Source of the DNA: Novosphingobium hassiacum
GTDB taxonomy: Bacteria; Pseudomonadota; Alphaproteobacteria; Sphingomonadales; Sphingomonadaceae
Assembly: GCF_014196055.1 (NCBI RefSeq)
Contig: NZ_JACICY010000001.1
Coordinates: forward strand, 372,001-436,000
Reading direction: 5' to 3'
Length of the DNA: 64,000 nt
In this document: positions 8,800 through 18,082 of the stretch, piece after piece
How positions within the stretch are numbered: position 1 is the first letter of the stretch
How the letters are laid out: each line of letters starts with the position of its first letter
Notes under the pieces: model-generated
Seen by the model: the letters and a program-made list of their open reading frames with translations, nothing else
Told to the model about the DNA's origin: nothing
The model's database searches: none
Translations under genes and position numbers: made by a program

Positions 8800-10146
8800 T
8801 TAACGGAAGGCGGTGATCTTGCCACCGTCGTCGAGGATGTAGAGCGTCTGGTTGGCGACGACGGGCGCGAGGCTGACGGCCGATCCGACTTCGGTGAACG
8901 GGCTGACCGTGCCGTCGGTGACCGAGGCGCTCATCACTTGCCCACGCGAATTGGCGATCCACAGGCGGTTACCGGCAAGGACCGGCCCGGTCCACAGGAT
9001 CTGATTCTTCTTCTTCTTTTCGTTCTTGTAGCGATCGAGCTGGGTCATCCAGCGGACCTTGCCGTTGGACTTCGCGATACACAGCAGCTTGGCTTCGTCG
9101 GTCAGCGTGAAGATCCAGTCGCCCGCGATGGCGGGAGTGGAGATGCCGGCGAGGTTGAGTTCCCAGATGCGCTGGCCGGTAACCAGTTCGTAGGCAGCCA
9201 TGCGGCCGCCCTGCCCCAAGGCATAGACGCGGCCGCGTTCGATGATCGGATCGGCGTCGATGTCGGTCAGGGTCGAGACGCTGGTGGCAATGCTGGTGCG
9301 GGCAAGCGCGTCGGCCCACAGTTCACGGCCGTTTTCGTAACGGTAGGCGACGAGTTCGCCCGAGGAATACCCTGCGACGATGGTGCCCTGCCCTGCGGCG
9401 GGCGCGGCAACGCCGAACACGTTGGTCTGGCCGACCGAGGCATTGGCGTTCCACAGCACCGCGCCATCAGGCGCGTTGAGCGTGAGGATCTGGTTGTCCT
9501 GCGTCATCACCATGACCTGCCCGAAGGCGATCGTCGGCGAACCGCGCAACGGACCCGCGGGCTTCACCCGCCACTTGATCGCACCGGTGCCGGCATCGAG
9601 CGCGGCAACTTCGCCGACGCCGTTGGTAACGTAGACAACGCTTTCATCGAAGGCCGCGCCGCCCCCGAAAGTCGAGTTGGCGTTGTCCTTTTCAGCCTTC
9701 ACTGCGGTTTCCCACGCGCGTGCGCCTGTGGCGGCATCGAAGGCATGGACCGTACCATTCGTGTCCATCGCGAACAGCTTGCCGCCACCGATTACGGGCG
9801 AGGCTGCGAGGCGTTCGCGCGAGGACGAACCCTGGATGGCGACGGTCCACGCCTTGCGCGGGGAGTCGGCCAGTGCGACGTGGCCGTAGGACTTGCTGGC
9901 GGTGCCACCGGCCTGCGCGAAATCGGGGTTCACTTCGGGAGCGGGCAGGACGACCGTGGTCAGCGCAATCGAATCATCGACTTTGGTGCCCGCTTCGATC
10001 TTGGATAAGATTGGGGTGCGTTCGCCGACGGTGGGCGTCGTCTTGGCCTTGTCCTTGCCGCCGAAGATGCCGCATCCGCCGAGCGCGAGCGCAAGAACCA
10101 GCACGCTGGAAAGCGTGGCGCGGCGAAAGCTGGGGTTAGGCGTCAT
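8800..10146 (-). CDS. bamB: Outer membrane assembly lipoprotein BamB
   Basis: BamB is the beta-propeller lipoprotein of the BAM complex, which inserts beta-barrel proteins into the outer membrane. The 448-aa protein begins MTPNPSFRR with a lipoprotein signal ending LALALGG|C. It contains repeated PQQ-like propeller blades (DAATGARAWE, DAGTGAIKWR, ELVTGQRIWE, SNGKVRWMTQ). The ATG at 10146 has an AAGGA ribosome site nine bases upstream; an ORF start at 10176 adds residues before the signal peptide and is unlikely. It follows the yfgM-like gene by 26 bases, a pairing seen in many proteobacteria. Confidence 0.93.
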   Translation of the reverse strand: MTPNPSFRRATLSSVLVLALALGGCGIFGGKDKAKTTPTVGERTPILSKIEAGTKVDDSIALTTVVLPAPEVNPDFAQAGGTASKSYGHVALADSPRKAWTVAIQGSSSRERLAASPVIGGGKLFAMDTNGTVHAFDAATGARAWETAVKAEKDNANSTFGGGAAFDESVVYVTNGVGEVAALDAGTGAIKWRVKPAGPLRGSPTIAFGQVMVMTQDNQILTLNAPDGAVLWNANASVGQTNVFGVAAPAAGQGTIVAGYSSGELVAYRYENGRELWADALARTSIATSVSTLTDIDADPIIERGRVYALGQGGRMAAYELVTGQRIWELNLAGISTPAIAGDWIFTLTDEAKLLCIAKSNGKVRWMTQLDRYKNEKKKKNQILWTGPVLAGNRLWIANSRGQVMSASVTDGTVSPFTEVGSAVSLAPVVANQTLYILDDGGKITAFR

Positions 10147-10172
10147 GCTTGAGCATCCTTGCGTGTTCATTT

Positions 10173-10937
10173 TCATTGCGCTGCGGGTGCGGCCAGCGCG
10201 GTTTCGCCCGGATCTTCTACCGCGTCGACGCCGAGCAGACCTGCCATCTGGCGAGCGCGGCGGCGCAGCGAATCCGGTGCGGACTTGTCCTTGGCGATCT
10301 GTCCGAACAGCGCGCCGGCAAGATCGTTCTTACCCTGCTTGAGATAGGCGACGCCCACAAGCTCACCCGCGTTGGCAAACCAGGCATTACCCGGCACGGC
10401 CAGCGGCTTCAGACGTTCGACAACCTTGGCGGGACCGATCTTGTCGAACGTGATCGCGACTTCGCGAATGGACGCGAGATCGCGAAAAACCTGCGGCGCA
10501 TCGGTGTCGGCGGCAATCGCAGCAAAGGCGGCTGCGGCTTGATCGCTCTTGCCCTGTTCGGACAGGATACCGGCTTCGACAAGCTTGGCGGTGCCGCGAT
10601 AGGCATCACGGCCGTCCTTGGCGATCGGAGCGAGTCCGGTTGCCGCGCCGCCCAGGTTGCGGGCTTCGAGCAGGTCGAGCGACTTGGTCAGTTCCTCGCC
10701 CTGCTGGCCTGCGACGGACTTCGTATGATTTTCATACCACAGCCAGCCGGCAAGGCCGAGCAGCCCGGCCACGATCACCGCGGCTACGGGCTTGCCGTAA
10801 CGCTGCAGCGCGGTGAACACTTGGTCCTCGCGCAGGGCATCGTCGACCTCGCGCAGGAATGCATCACCTGTCGGGGATGCACCTTGGGCTGCAAGCTGGT
10901 CTGAACGGGACTGCGGTCGATCGGGACGGAGGGCCAA
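10173..10937 (-). CDS. YfgM-like tetratricopeptide membrane protein
   Basis: This 254-aa protein has a cytoplasmic N-terminus ending in FLREVDDALREDQ, a single membrane span (AAVIVAGLLGLAGWLWY, about residues 51-67) and a periplasmic helical repeat domain of the TPR_21 type. YfgM in Escherichia coli is an ancillary SecYEG subunit linked to periplasmic chaperones. The linkage to bamB supports an envelope-biogenesis role. The only plausible start is TTG at 10937 (MALRP, as in homologues); no clear ribosome site is visible. Confidence 0.82.
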   Translation of the reverse strand: MALRPDRPQSRSDQLAAQGASPTGDAFLREVDDALREDQVFTALQRYGKPVAAVIVAGLLGLAGWLWYENHTKSVAGQQGEELTKSLDLLEARNLGGAATGLAPIAKDGRDAYRGTAKLVEAGILSEQGKSDQAAAAFAAIAADTDAPQVFRDLASIREVAITFDKIGPAKVVERLKPLAVPGNAWFANAGELVGVAYLKQGKNDLAGALFGQIAKDKSAPDSLRRRARQMAGLLGVDAVEDPGETALAAPAAQ

Positions 10938-11069
10938 GGCAGCGCGCTTTCGGGAAGTACGGTGGAAGATTGCTAACGTTTGTCTGGCGCGGTGTTTAGC
11001 GGATGGGACCGCCTTTTCAACGGATTTGATTTTGTAGGAATTCAGCGTGAACCTTGGCTGAAGGCTGAC

Positions 11070-12224
11070 TCAGGGGAAGGACGCCCGGCCGAGTGCCTTG
11101 GCATAAAGCGCGGCGTAGCGGGCGGCCATCACGCTCTCGTCGAGTTCGTCGCGCGCACGCGTGCGGTTCGCGTCGCCGAGGCGGCGGCGCAGCGTATCGT
11201 CGGCGGCGAGTGCTGCGACGGCGGCGGTGAACGCGTCATCATCCTTGGGCGGCGTAATGAACGGGCGGTTGGCCTCGCTGACCATGTGCGCGACGTCGCC
11301 GACGGCAGGGCTGGCGACAGCGAGACCCGCGGCCATCGCCTCGATCACCGAGAGCGGCGCCTGTTCGCTGTCGGACGACAAGGCGAACAGATCGAACAGG
11401 CCGATAGCCGCCGAGGGATCGGGAACGTGGCCGGGCAGATGGACGCGGTGGCCGAGTTGGAGGTCTGTCGCCTGAGCGAGGATCGCGGCGCGCTCGGGCC
11501 CCTCGCCCAGAATGACGAGATGCCATTCGGGCGGCAGATCAGCCAGAGCGCGGACCATGCGCGGGAGGTTCTTGACCGCGCGCAGACCGGCGAGCGTGCC
11601 GAGCCACTTCTCGCCCGGGCGCTTGACCACGCGCGGCAGGACATCGGGCCGGGGCTTGCGCAGGAAGGCGGCGGTGTCGACGCCGTTGGGGATCAGGTGA
11701 ACGCGGGCGCGGGGTTGATGCCACGCCTTCAGCGCGATGCTTTCGAGCTGGTGCGAGGGCACGACCAGCGCCGAGGCACGCGACAGGGCGACCATGCGAT
11801 ACCAGTTGCGGCTACGCTTGAGGCCGCCTGCCTCGTCAGCATTGAAGCCGTCTTCGTGGTGTACCAGCGGGGCAAGACCCATCGACGGCGCGAAGACCGC
11901 ATGAGCCAGCACCGCATCCATCGCGCCCCAGTTGTAGGTCAGGATCAGGTCGAAGTCCTGCATCGCACGCGCCAGCGTCTGCAACCGGCCGATCCGCAAC
12001 TTTCCGGCAAGCGCGGGAAAGCCGAACGGGAAAAATGCGGCAACGCGTTTGTCGATCAGGATTTTGGCACCCATTGCCGTGGGCTGGGCCGAAACGATGT
12101 GGTGCGACACACCCTTCCAGAAGCGGTTCATCAACGCGACGGCGCGGCGCTCCTTGCCGCCTGCGTCGAACGTCGAATGGAGATGGAGCACCTTGAGCGG
12201 TGCTCCCTTTGCGCGCGCGGTCAT
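11070..12224 (-). CDS. Glycosyltransferase family 4/group 1 protein
   Basis: This is a 384-aa GT-B fold glycosyltransferase. The N-terminal domain begins VLHLHSTFDAGGKERRAVAL. The C-terminal nucleotide-sugar domain contains LIPNGVDTAAF, GTLAGLRAVKNLPRMVRAL, ILGEGPERAAI and the EQAPLSVIEAMAAGLAVAS motif with the conserved E-x7-E pattern. The acceptor is not evident; surface polysaccharide or glycolipid synthesis is the usual role. The ATG at 12224 overlaps the stop of the upstream hydrolase gene by four bases (ATGA), implying coupled translation. Confidence 0.85.
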   Translation of the reverse strand: MTARAKGAPLKVLHLHSTFDAGGKERRAVALMNRFWKGVSHHIVSAQPTAMGAKILIDKRVAAFFPFGFPALAGKLRIGRLQTLARAMQDFDLILTYNWGAMDAVLAHAVFAPSMGLAPLVHHEDGFNADEAGGLKRSRNWYRMVALSRASALVVPSHQLESIALKAWHQPRARVHLIPNGVDTAAFLRKPRPDVLPRVVKRPGEKWLGTLAGLRAVKNLPRMVRALADLPPEWHLVILGEGPERAAILAQATDLQLGHRVHLPGHVPDPSAAIGLFDLFALSSDSEQAPLSVIEAMAAGLAVASPAVGDVAHMVSEANRPFITPPKDDDAFTAAVAALAADDTLRRRLGDANRTRARDELDESVMAARYAALYAKALGRASFP

Positions 12225-13078
12225 GCCATCCGGTCGAGCAGCCGTTCGATCGCCGCGACCGACTCCGGTTCGTCGAGCGTCGGCGCGTGGCCGATGCGCG
12301 GGATGGTGACGAGTTCGACGCCGGGGCGGGTGGCCATACGCTCGCCAATGTCTGCCTCGAGGATATCGGAGTTCTGACCGCGCAGGATCAGCAGCGGACG
12401 CGTTGCGAGCGCATCGTAGAGCGGCCACATATCGACTTGCGGCGTTACTCCGGCGGGCGTGTCGAACGGCTCGGCGATCTTCATGTCATAGTCGAAGGCG
12501 ACGCGACCACCCGTACCGAGCACCATGATCCGCTTGGCAAAGCGCAGCCAGTCGGTGATTTCCCAATCGGGATAGACATCGCCGGTGCTTTCCTGAAGCG
12601 CGCGGGCGGCGTGCATCCAGGTTTCGTGATTGCGCCCCTGCCCGACGTAGCCGCGAATGCGTTCGAGGCCCGCTTCGGATATGTCGGGGCCGATGTCGTT
12701 GAGCACGGCGGCGGCGATGCGCTGCGGATTGGACATGCATAGCAGCATGGTCAGCAACCCGCCGAGCGAGGTGCCGATCGAGACGAAGCGGGTGATGCCT
12801 TCCTGCAGCAGCAGCAGCTCGATATCCTGCAGGTATTGCAGCGGCTGATAGGTCATCGGGTCCTTGGCGTAGTCGCTATCGCCACGACCGCGCATTTCGG
12901 GACAGATCACGCGCCATTTGCCCGCGAGGTGGGCTGCCAGATCCTCGAAATCGCGCGCGTTGCGGGTGAGGCCGGGCAGGCACAGGATCGGCGGGCGCGC
13001 CGGATCACCCGCATAATCGCGAAAGTGCAGTTGCAGCCCGTCGGCGCTGGTCCAGTGACGATCTTCGAATTGCGCCAT
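12221..13078 (-). CDS. Alpha/beta hydrolase
   Basis: This is a 285-aa alpha/beta-hydrolase fold protein. It has LCLPGLTRNARDFEDLAAHL (oxyanion region), the nucleophile elbow SIGTSLGGLLTM with Ser in GTSLG, an acidic residue after LLILRGQNSD, and the catalytic His in IPRIGHAPTLDEPE. The substrate is unknown. The ATG at 13078 gives MAQFEDRHW; the longer frame to 13153 overlaps the divergent promoter region. It forms a two-gene unit with the glycosyltransferase. Confidence 0.85.
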   Translation of the reverse strand: MAQFEDRHWTSADGLQLHFRDYAGDPARPPILCLPGLTRNARDFEDLAAHLAGKWRVICPEMRGRGDSDYAKDPMTYQPLQYLQDIELLLLQEGITRFVSIGTSLGGLLTMLLCMSNPQRIAAAVLNDIGPDISEAGLERIRGYVGQGRNHETWMHAARALQESTGDVYPDWEITDWLRFAKRIMVLGTGGRVAFDYDMKIAEPFDTPAGVTPQVDMWPLYDALATRPLLILRGQNSDILEADIGERMATRPGVELVTIPRIGHAPTLDEPESVAAIERLLDRMA

Positions 13079-13163
13079 GATCGTGTGTGAAACCGCCTTG
13101 TGCCCTGGACTTAATCGGACGCGCCGCTTGCAGGCGGGCATCGCCACCCCCACTATTGCCGGT

Positions 13164-14561
13164 ATGACGGCACCCGTGCAAGCCGCGATCTATCGCGCAT
13201 CACCCCGGATCATGGCCTTGGCCGACTGGATCGGCGATCCGGTAGAGGCTGCGGACTTCCCCGAGACGACGCTGCGCTGGCGCAACGACCGTGCAGCCGC
13301 CGAGGTCGGGCTGGCGAATCTCTCGGACGAGGAATGGGTGCGGCACTTCGGGCGGTTCGCACCGCTGCACGACAACATGCCGGGTCCGCTGGCGCTGCGC
13401 TATCACGGGCACCAGTTCCGCACCTACAATCCCGAGCTGGGCGACGGGCGCGGGTTCACCTTTGCGCAGATGCTTGATGGCGACGGGCGGCTGATGGACC
13501 TTGGCACCAAGGGGTCCGGGCAAACGCCGTGGAGCAGGCGCGGTGACGGCCGGCTGACGCTGAAAGGCGCGGTCCGCGAGATTTTGGCAACCGAGATGCT
13601 GGCTGCGCTGGGGGTCAATACCAGCCGCACATTCAGCGTGATCGAGACCGGCGAGGCGCTCTATCGCGGGGACGAGCCCTCACCCACACGGTCGGCGGTT
13701 ATGGTGCGGTTGAGCCACGGCCACATCCGCATTGGCACATTCCAGCGGCTGGGCGCGCTGGGGTTCGATGACGAGATGGCGCAACTGGTGACCTATTGCC
13801 TGGCGAACTTTCCGGGCGCTGCGTTTTCGGACGCGCCGCATCCCGCCGTGCGATTCTTCAATCAGGTCATCGAGCGGATGGCGGACATGGCCGCGAGTTA
13901 CATGGTCGCAGGCTTCGTCCATGGCGTGCTCAATTCCGACAACATGAACGTGACCGGCGAGAGCTTCGACTATGGCCCGTGGCGGTGGCTGCCGCAGTGG
14001 GAGCCGGGCTTTACCGCGGCCTATTTCGACCATCAGGGGCTCTATGCCTATGGTCGCCAGCCCGAGGCGATTCACTGGAATTGCGGGCAGATGGCGGTGG
14101 CTCTGCGCAATCTGGTCGAAGCGCCGCCGCTGATCGAAGCGCTCAATCGTTTTCCCGATCTGTACCAGCAGGCCATGGCGCGGCGGTGGTGCTGGCGGCT
14201 GGGTGTCAAGCAGCGCGGGCTGGAAGAAGACACCGCGCTGATCGGCGCTTGCGAGCGGGCAATGGTGGCCAGCGGCATGGGGCCGGACGCGTTCTTCCAC
14301 GCGCATCGCGGGGGGCGCGGGCCGTATGAAATCCCCGAGCTTGAGGCAGCGCTGGCGCCATATAGCGCGACCGATGCAGGGCACCCCTATTGGTCAGACG
14401 CCGCGCCGCAATCGCTGCTGATCGAGGAAGTCGAGGCAATCTGGGCGCCGATTGCGCGCGACGACGACTGGTCGATGCTCCAGACCAAAGTGTCAGCGAT
14501 CCGACGGATGGGTGATGCGATGGGCGCGCGGCCCGAGCCGCTGGGCCACGCTCCGCGCTGA
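13164..14561 (+). CDS. selO: Protein adenylyltransferase SelO
   Basis: SelO is a pseudokinase-fold enzyme that transfers AMP to Ser/Thr/Tyr of target proteins. The 465-aa sequence carries the family signature LRYHGHQFRTYNPELGDGRG and the nucleotide-binding segment DLGTKGSGQTPWSRRGDGRL, with KGAVREIL, SHGHIRIGTF and the NSDNMNVTGESFDYGP metal/active loop. The start is ATG 13164, 85 bases from the divergent hydrolase gene. The C-terminal cysteine motif of selenocysteine forms is not seen, as is common in bacteria. Known SelO proteins act in redox homeostasis. Confidence 0.93.
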   Translation: MTAPVQAAIYRASPRIMALADWIGDPVEAADFPETTLRWRNDRAAAEVGLANLSDEEWVRHFGRFAPLHDNMPGPLALRYHGHQFRTYNPELGDGRGFTFAQMLDGDGRLMDLGTKGSGQTPWSRRGDGRLTLKGAVREILATEMLAALGVNTSRTFSVIETGEALYRGDEPSPTRSAVMVRLSHGHIRIGTFQRLGALGFDDEMAQLVTYCLANFPGAAFSDAPHPAVRFFNQVIERMADMAASYMVAGFVHGVLNSDNMNVTGESFDYGPWRWLPQWEPGFTAAYFDHQGLYAYGRQPEAIHWNCGQMAVALRNLVEAPPLIEALNRFPDLYQQAMARRWCWRLGVKQRGLEEDTALIGACERAMVASGMGPDAFFHAHRGGRGPYEIPELEAALAPYSATDAGHPYWSDAAPQSLLIEEVEAIWAPIARDDDWSMLQTKVSAIRRMGDAMGARPEPLGHAPR

Positions 14562-14660
14562 AATCGCGCAGCACCACTGGCCCCGCGCATGAATATTGTT
14601 TAATCGGTAACCTTCCCGGCGGTAATCGCTGCGGGATAACGAGAAAAGACAGGTTGATCC

Positions 14661-16076
14661 GTGGCAGTGGCCGAAATCGTATCGTATGAGCCCGCGACCG
14701 GCGAGGAAGTGTGGCGCGGCAAGGTCGGCGATGTCGACGAGGTCGTCGCGCGCGCCCGTCGCGCCTGGCCCACGTGGGCCGCGCAGCCGCTCGCCACGCG
14801 GATCGAACTGCTCCGCCGCTTTGCCAACGAAGTGCGCAAGGACGCCGACAAGCTGGCGACGATGATCTCGCGCGAGACGGGCAAGCCGCTGTGGGAAGCG
14901 CGCACCGAAGTCGAAAGCGTGATCAACAAGGTCGAGATTTCGGTGCGGGCCTATGCCGACCGGACCTCGCAGCGCAAACTGGATTCGGCACTCCAAGGCA
15001 CCGCCGCGCTGCGCCACAAGCCGCACGGCGTGCTCGCGGTGCTGGGACCGTACAACTTCCCCGCGCACCTGCCCAACGGCCACATTGTACCGGCGCTGAT
15101 CGCGGGCAACGCGGTGGTGTTCAAGCCATCGGAAAAAACGCCTGCAACCGGCGAGATGCTGGCGCAGTGCTTCCATCGCGCGGGGATTTCGGCCGCTGTC
15201 GTACAGGTGCTGGTCGGCGGACCCGAGCAAGGCCAGGCGCTGGTCGCGCATGACGGGATCGACGGTGTGCTGTTTACAGGATCCGCCCACGCCGGGATTG
15301 CGATCAACCGCAAGCTGGCGTCGAACCCGGGCAAGATGGTCGCGCTCGAAATGGGCGGCAACAATCCCATCGTGATGTGGGATACGCCCAAGATGCAGGA
15401 CGCGGCGTCGCTGATCGTCCAATCTGCATTCACCAGCGCAGGCCAGCGTTGCACCGCCGCGCGCCGTTTGATCGTCAAGGCTTCGATCTATGACGAGGTG
15501 ATCGACGAGGTGAAGCGCCTGGCCGACCGCGTCATCGTCGGCGCGCCGTTCGACGATCCGCCGCCATTCATGGGGCCGGTCATCGACAATCGCACCGCCG
15601 ATGGGCTGACCGAGAGTTTCGTTTACCTGCTCTCGTCGGGCGGGCGTCCGATCAAGCACATGGTTCGCCTGCGCGACGACCTGCCGTTCCTGAGCCCCGC
15701 GATCATCGACGTGACCGGTGTGGCCGAACGGCCCGATGTCGAGCTGTTCGGGCCGCTGCTGCAAGTGGTCAAGGTCGACGATTTCGACCAGGCGATTGCC
15801 GAGGCCAACAACACGCGCTTCGGCCTTTCGGCGTCGCTGATCGGCGGCAGCCCACAGGACTACAACCGGTTCTGGGCGAACATTCGTGCAGGCGTGGTCA
15901 ACTGGAACCGCCCAACCAACGGCGCGAGTTCGGCAGCGCCGTTCGGCGGGGTCGGGCTGTCGGGCAACCACCGGCCAAGCGCATACTATGCTGCCGATTA
16001 CTGCGCCTATCCGGTCGCCTCGACCGAGATGGACCAGCCGCGCGCGAGCATCGGCGTTGGCTTACGCAGCGACTAG
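14661..16076 (+). CDS. astD: N-succinylglutamate 5-semialdehyde dehydrogenase
   Basis: AstD is the NAD-dependent aldehyde dehydrogenase that converts succinylglutamate semialdehyde to succinylglutamate in the arginine succinyltransferase pathway. The 471-aa protein shows LGPYNFPAHLPNGHI, the glutamate motif LEMGGNNP, the catalytic cysteine in SAGQRCTAARR and the AstD-typical C-terminus GNHRPSAYYAADYCAYPVAS. The start is GTG at 14661 with only a weak purine-rich upstream stretch. Other ast genes are not adjacent; astA lies at the right edge of the window, about 47 kb away. Confidence 0.93.
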   Translation: MAVAEIVSYEPATGEEVWRGKVGDVDEVVARARRAWPTWAAQPLATRIELLRRFANEVRKDADKLATMISRETGKPLWEARTEVESVINKVEISVRAYADRTSQRKLDSALQGTAALRHKPHGVLAVLGPYNFPAHLPNGHIVPALIAGNAVVFKPSEKTPATGEMLAQCFHRAGISAAVVQVLVGGPEQGQALVAHDGIDGVLFTGSAHAGIAINRKLASNPGKMVALEMGGNNPIVMWDTPKMQDAASLIVQSAFTSAGQRCTAARRLIVKASIYDEVIDEVKRLADRVIVGAPFDDPPPFMGPVIDNRTADGLTESFVYLLSSGGRPIKHMVRLRDDLPFLSPAIIDVTGVAERPDVELFGPLLQVVKVDDFDQAIAEANNTRFGLSASLIGGSPQDYNRFWANIRAGVVNWNRPTNGASSAAPFGGVGLSGNHRPSAYYAADYCAYPVASTEMDQPRASIGVGLRSD

Positions 16077-16077
16077 G

Positions 16078-16311
16078 CTATTGCTCCCGCGGATCGGGTA
16101 GCGGGAGCGCGGGGTCGATCGGGCCACCGGGGACAATGACGCGATTGCGCATGTCCTGCTGCGTGAGGTCTGGGTCGACCATCAATTGCCCTTGCAGCGC
16201 CTCTGCCATCACCGGATCGAGCGGAGCACCGTCCTGTTCGAGCGGCGCTGGCCCGCAGGCCGCGAGCAGCGCCGTGGTGAGTGCGGACAGAAGGTAACGC
16301 AGCGCTGGCAT
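16078..16311 (-). CDS. Small putative lipoprotein
   Basis: This 77-aa protein begins with a lipoprotein signal, LLSALTTALLAAC, with Cys at residue 19 followed by a Pro/Asp-rich mature part (PLDPVMAEALQGQLMVDPDL). It has no recognisable domain. Its stop is one base from the end of the convergent astD. It is probably a small conserved envelope protein of unknown function. Confidence 0.65.
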   Translation of the reverse strand: MPALRYLLSALTTALLAACGPAPLEQDGAPLDPVMAEALQGQLMVDPDLTQQDMRNRVIVPGGPIDPALPLPDPREQ

Positions 16312-16344
16312 TCTGGGCGTGTAAGCCGGGTCCGGTTAAGAAAG

Positions 16345-16385
16345 TGCCCACCCCCGACCCTTCGCGCAGGCGGCAGGGGGGAATG
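16345..16385. repeat. Degenerate copy of the family 1 hairpin repeat
   Basis: GCCCACCCCC is followed by an imperfect ACCCTTCGCGCAGGCGGCAGG hairpin, sharing order and ends with the perfect copies at 8757 and 21370. Confidence 0.4.
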
Positions 16386-16469
16386 GTTTGCGCAACGAAA
16401 AGGGGCGCTCCACCTGGGTGGAGCGCCCCGCCGACCTTTCAGTGCGACCCGAAGGACGGTCAGTAATCG

Positions 16470-16958
16470 TTAGCGGCAGCGCGATCCGCCATTATCCACT
16501 TCGCGGCCGAGCAGTGCGCCACCGGCTGCACCCAGGATCGCGCCGAGGGTACGGTCACCGTAGTTGCCCGCAACTTCACGGCCAAGCAGGGCACCGGCTG
16601 CGCCACCGATCAGAAGACCCGTGGTGCCGTTCGAGCGGCGGCAATAGTTGCGACCATCATTACCGCGCCAGACGCGCGTGTTGCGGTAAACCGGATCGCC
16701 GTAATATCCGCGATCGTTACCACGGTAGTAGCCACGGTCGTTACCCCGACCATAGTAGCGGTCGCGGCGGCCATCGTTGCGATAGTCGCGATAGTCACGA
16801 TCGCGGCGGCCTTCCCAGCGGTCACCGTTCCAGCCTTGGTTCCATTCGCTGGCGACCACGGCAGCCGGACCGTGGGTCGCGGTGGCGGCAACGGCAGGTG
16901 CCGACGTCGTAACGAATGCGGCGGCCAGTGCGAGGGCGATGTTCCTGAACTTTTTCAT
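16470..16958 (-). CDS. Glycine-zipper (2TM) surface protein
   Basis: This 162-aa exported protein has a signal peptide (MKKFRNIALALAAAFVTTSAPAVA), an Arg/Tyr/Asp/Gly repeat region with near repeats of RGNDRGYY, and a C-terminal pair of glycine-zipper helices (GLLIGGAAGALLGREV and LGAILGAAGGALLGREV). Glycine-zipper 2TM proteins are usually outer-membrane associated. The start at 16958 has a GGAG ribosome site seven bases upstream; the longer frame to 17042 lacks support. No partner is evident. Confidence 0.8.
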   Translation of the reverse strand: MKKFRNIALALAAAFVTTSAPAVAATATHGPAAVVASEWNQGWNGDRWEGRRDRDYRDYRNDGRRDRYYGRGNDRGYYRGNDRGYYGDPVYRNTRVWRGNDGRNYCRRSNGTTGLLIGGAAGALLGREVAGNYGDRTLGAILGAAGGALLGREVDNGGSRCR

Positions 16959-17164
16959 CACTGTTCTCCTCATAACGGTCGGACGTTTCGGGGGTTCCGT
17001 ATCGTCCAGAAGCTGTTGTTGGTTCATGTTTACGCACCCCAACCTGAACAGACCGCAACCGACGTGTCAGAATTCGATTTTGCGATGGGGCGCATATACG
17101 CGTCGGTGAAACGTTTGAACGAAAGCGGGTGGCGGGATGTCCGAGATGCTGCCAAGTGCCGCAA

Positions 17165-18082
17165 ATGACCGTTCATTCATCCGCCCAGCCAGTTTCGGTG
17201 CAACGTGGCCTGTTCGCCGCTATCGCTGCCTATGGGCTGTGGGGCTTGCTGCCGCTGTACTTCCGCGCGCTGCACGATGTGCCGCCGCTCGAACTGGTCG
17301 GCTGGCGCGTCGTCTGGACGGTCCCCGTGTGCCTGGCGATCATAGCCTTCCGCAAGCAGGGCCCGGACCTGCGCGCCGCATTCGCGAATCGCCCTGTGTT
17401 GGCGATGCTCGGGCTGAGCGCCGCCCTGATCGCCGTGAACTGGCTGATCTTCGTCATTGCGATCAACAACGGACACGTGCTTGCGACGAGCCTGGGCTAT
17501 TACATCAATCCGCTGCTTAACGTGTTGCTGGGCACCATGTTTCTGGGCGAGCGGCTGAGCCGGGTGCAGTGGTGCGCGGTGGCGCTGGCGGGCGCGGGTA
17601 TCGCGCTGCTGCTGGGAGGCGCGGTCGATACCCTGGCCATCGCGCTATCGCTGGCGGTGACCTTTGCGGGCTACGGGTTCGTGCGGAAACAGGTGCCGGT
17701 GGGTGCCGTGCCGGGGCTGACTGTCGAGACTTTGCTGCTGTTTATCCCCGCCGTGATCGTGGTGTTCCTGGCCGCCTTTTCACCGCAGGGGTCAAGCATG
17801 GCGATGGGCGGAAAAGTCACGCCGCTGCTCGCAATGGCGGGTCTGGCGACGGGCCTACCGCTCTTGCTGTTCGCCGTGGCCGCGCGCGCACTGCCGCTGT
17901 CAACGCTGGGGTTTTGCCAGTTTCTCGCGCCGACGATCAGCTTCGTGCTGGGGCTGACGGTGTTTGGCGAAACGCTCGATACGCCGCGCCTGGTCTGCTT
18001 CGTGCTGATCTGGCTGGCGATCGCGCTCTACAGTTGGGACATGTGGCGCCAATCACGCACCGTCGGACAGGCGCCAGCCTAG
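17165..18082 (+). CDS. rarD: RarD-type EamA/DMT-family transporter
   Basis: This 305-aa membrane protein has about ten transmembrane segments and resembles RarD ([16 protein letters not shown] near the N-terminus, [26 protein letters not shown] and the [22 protein letters not shown] segment). RarD-type exporters are associated with chloramphenicol tolerance, but the natural substrate is unknown. The start is ATG 17165. Its 3' end overlaps the convergent pyrC by 30 bases. Confidence 0.87.
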   Translation: MTVHSSAQPVSVQRGLFAAIAAYGLWGLLPLYFRALHDVPPLELVGWRVVWTVPVCLAIIAFRKQGPDLRAAFANRPVLAMLGLSAALIAVNWLIFVIAINNGHVLATSLGYYINPLLNVLLGTMFLGERLSRVQWCAVALAGAGIALLLGGAVDTLAIALSLAVTFAGYGFVRKQVPVGAVPGLTVETLLLFIPAVIVVFLAAFSPQGSSMAMGGKVTPLLAMAGLATGLPLLLFAVAARALPLSTLGFCQFLAPTISFVLGLTVFGETLDTPRLVCFVLIWLAIALYSWDMWRQSRTVGQAPA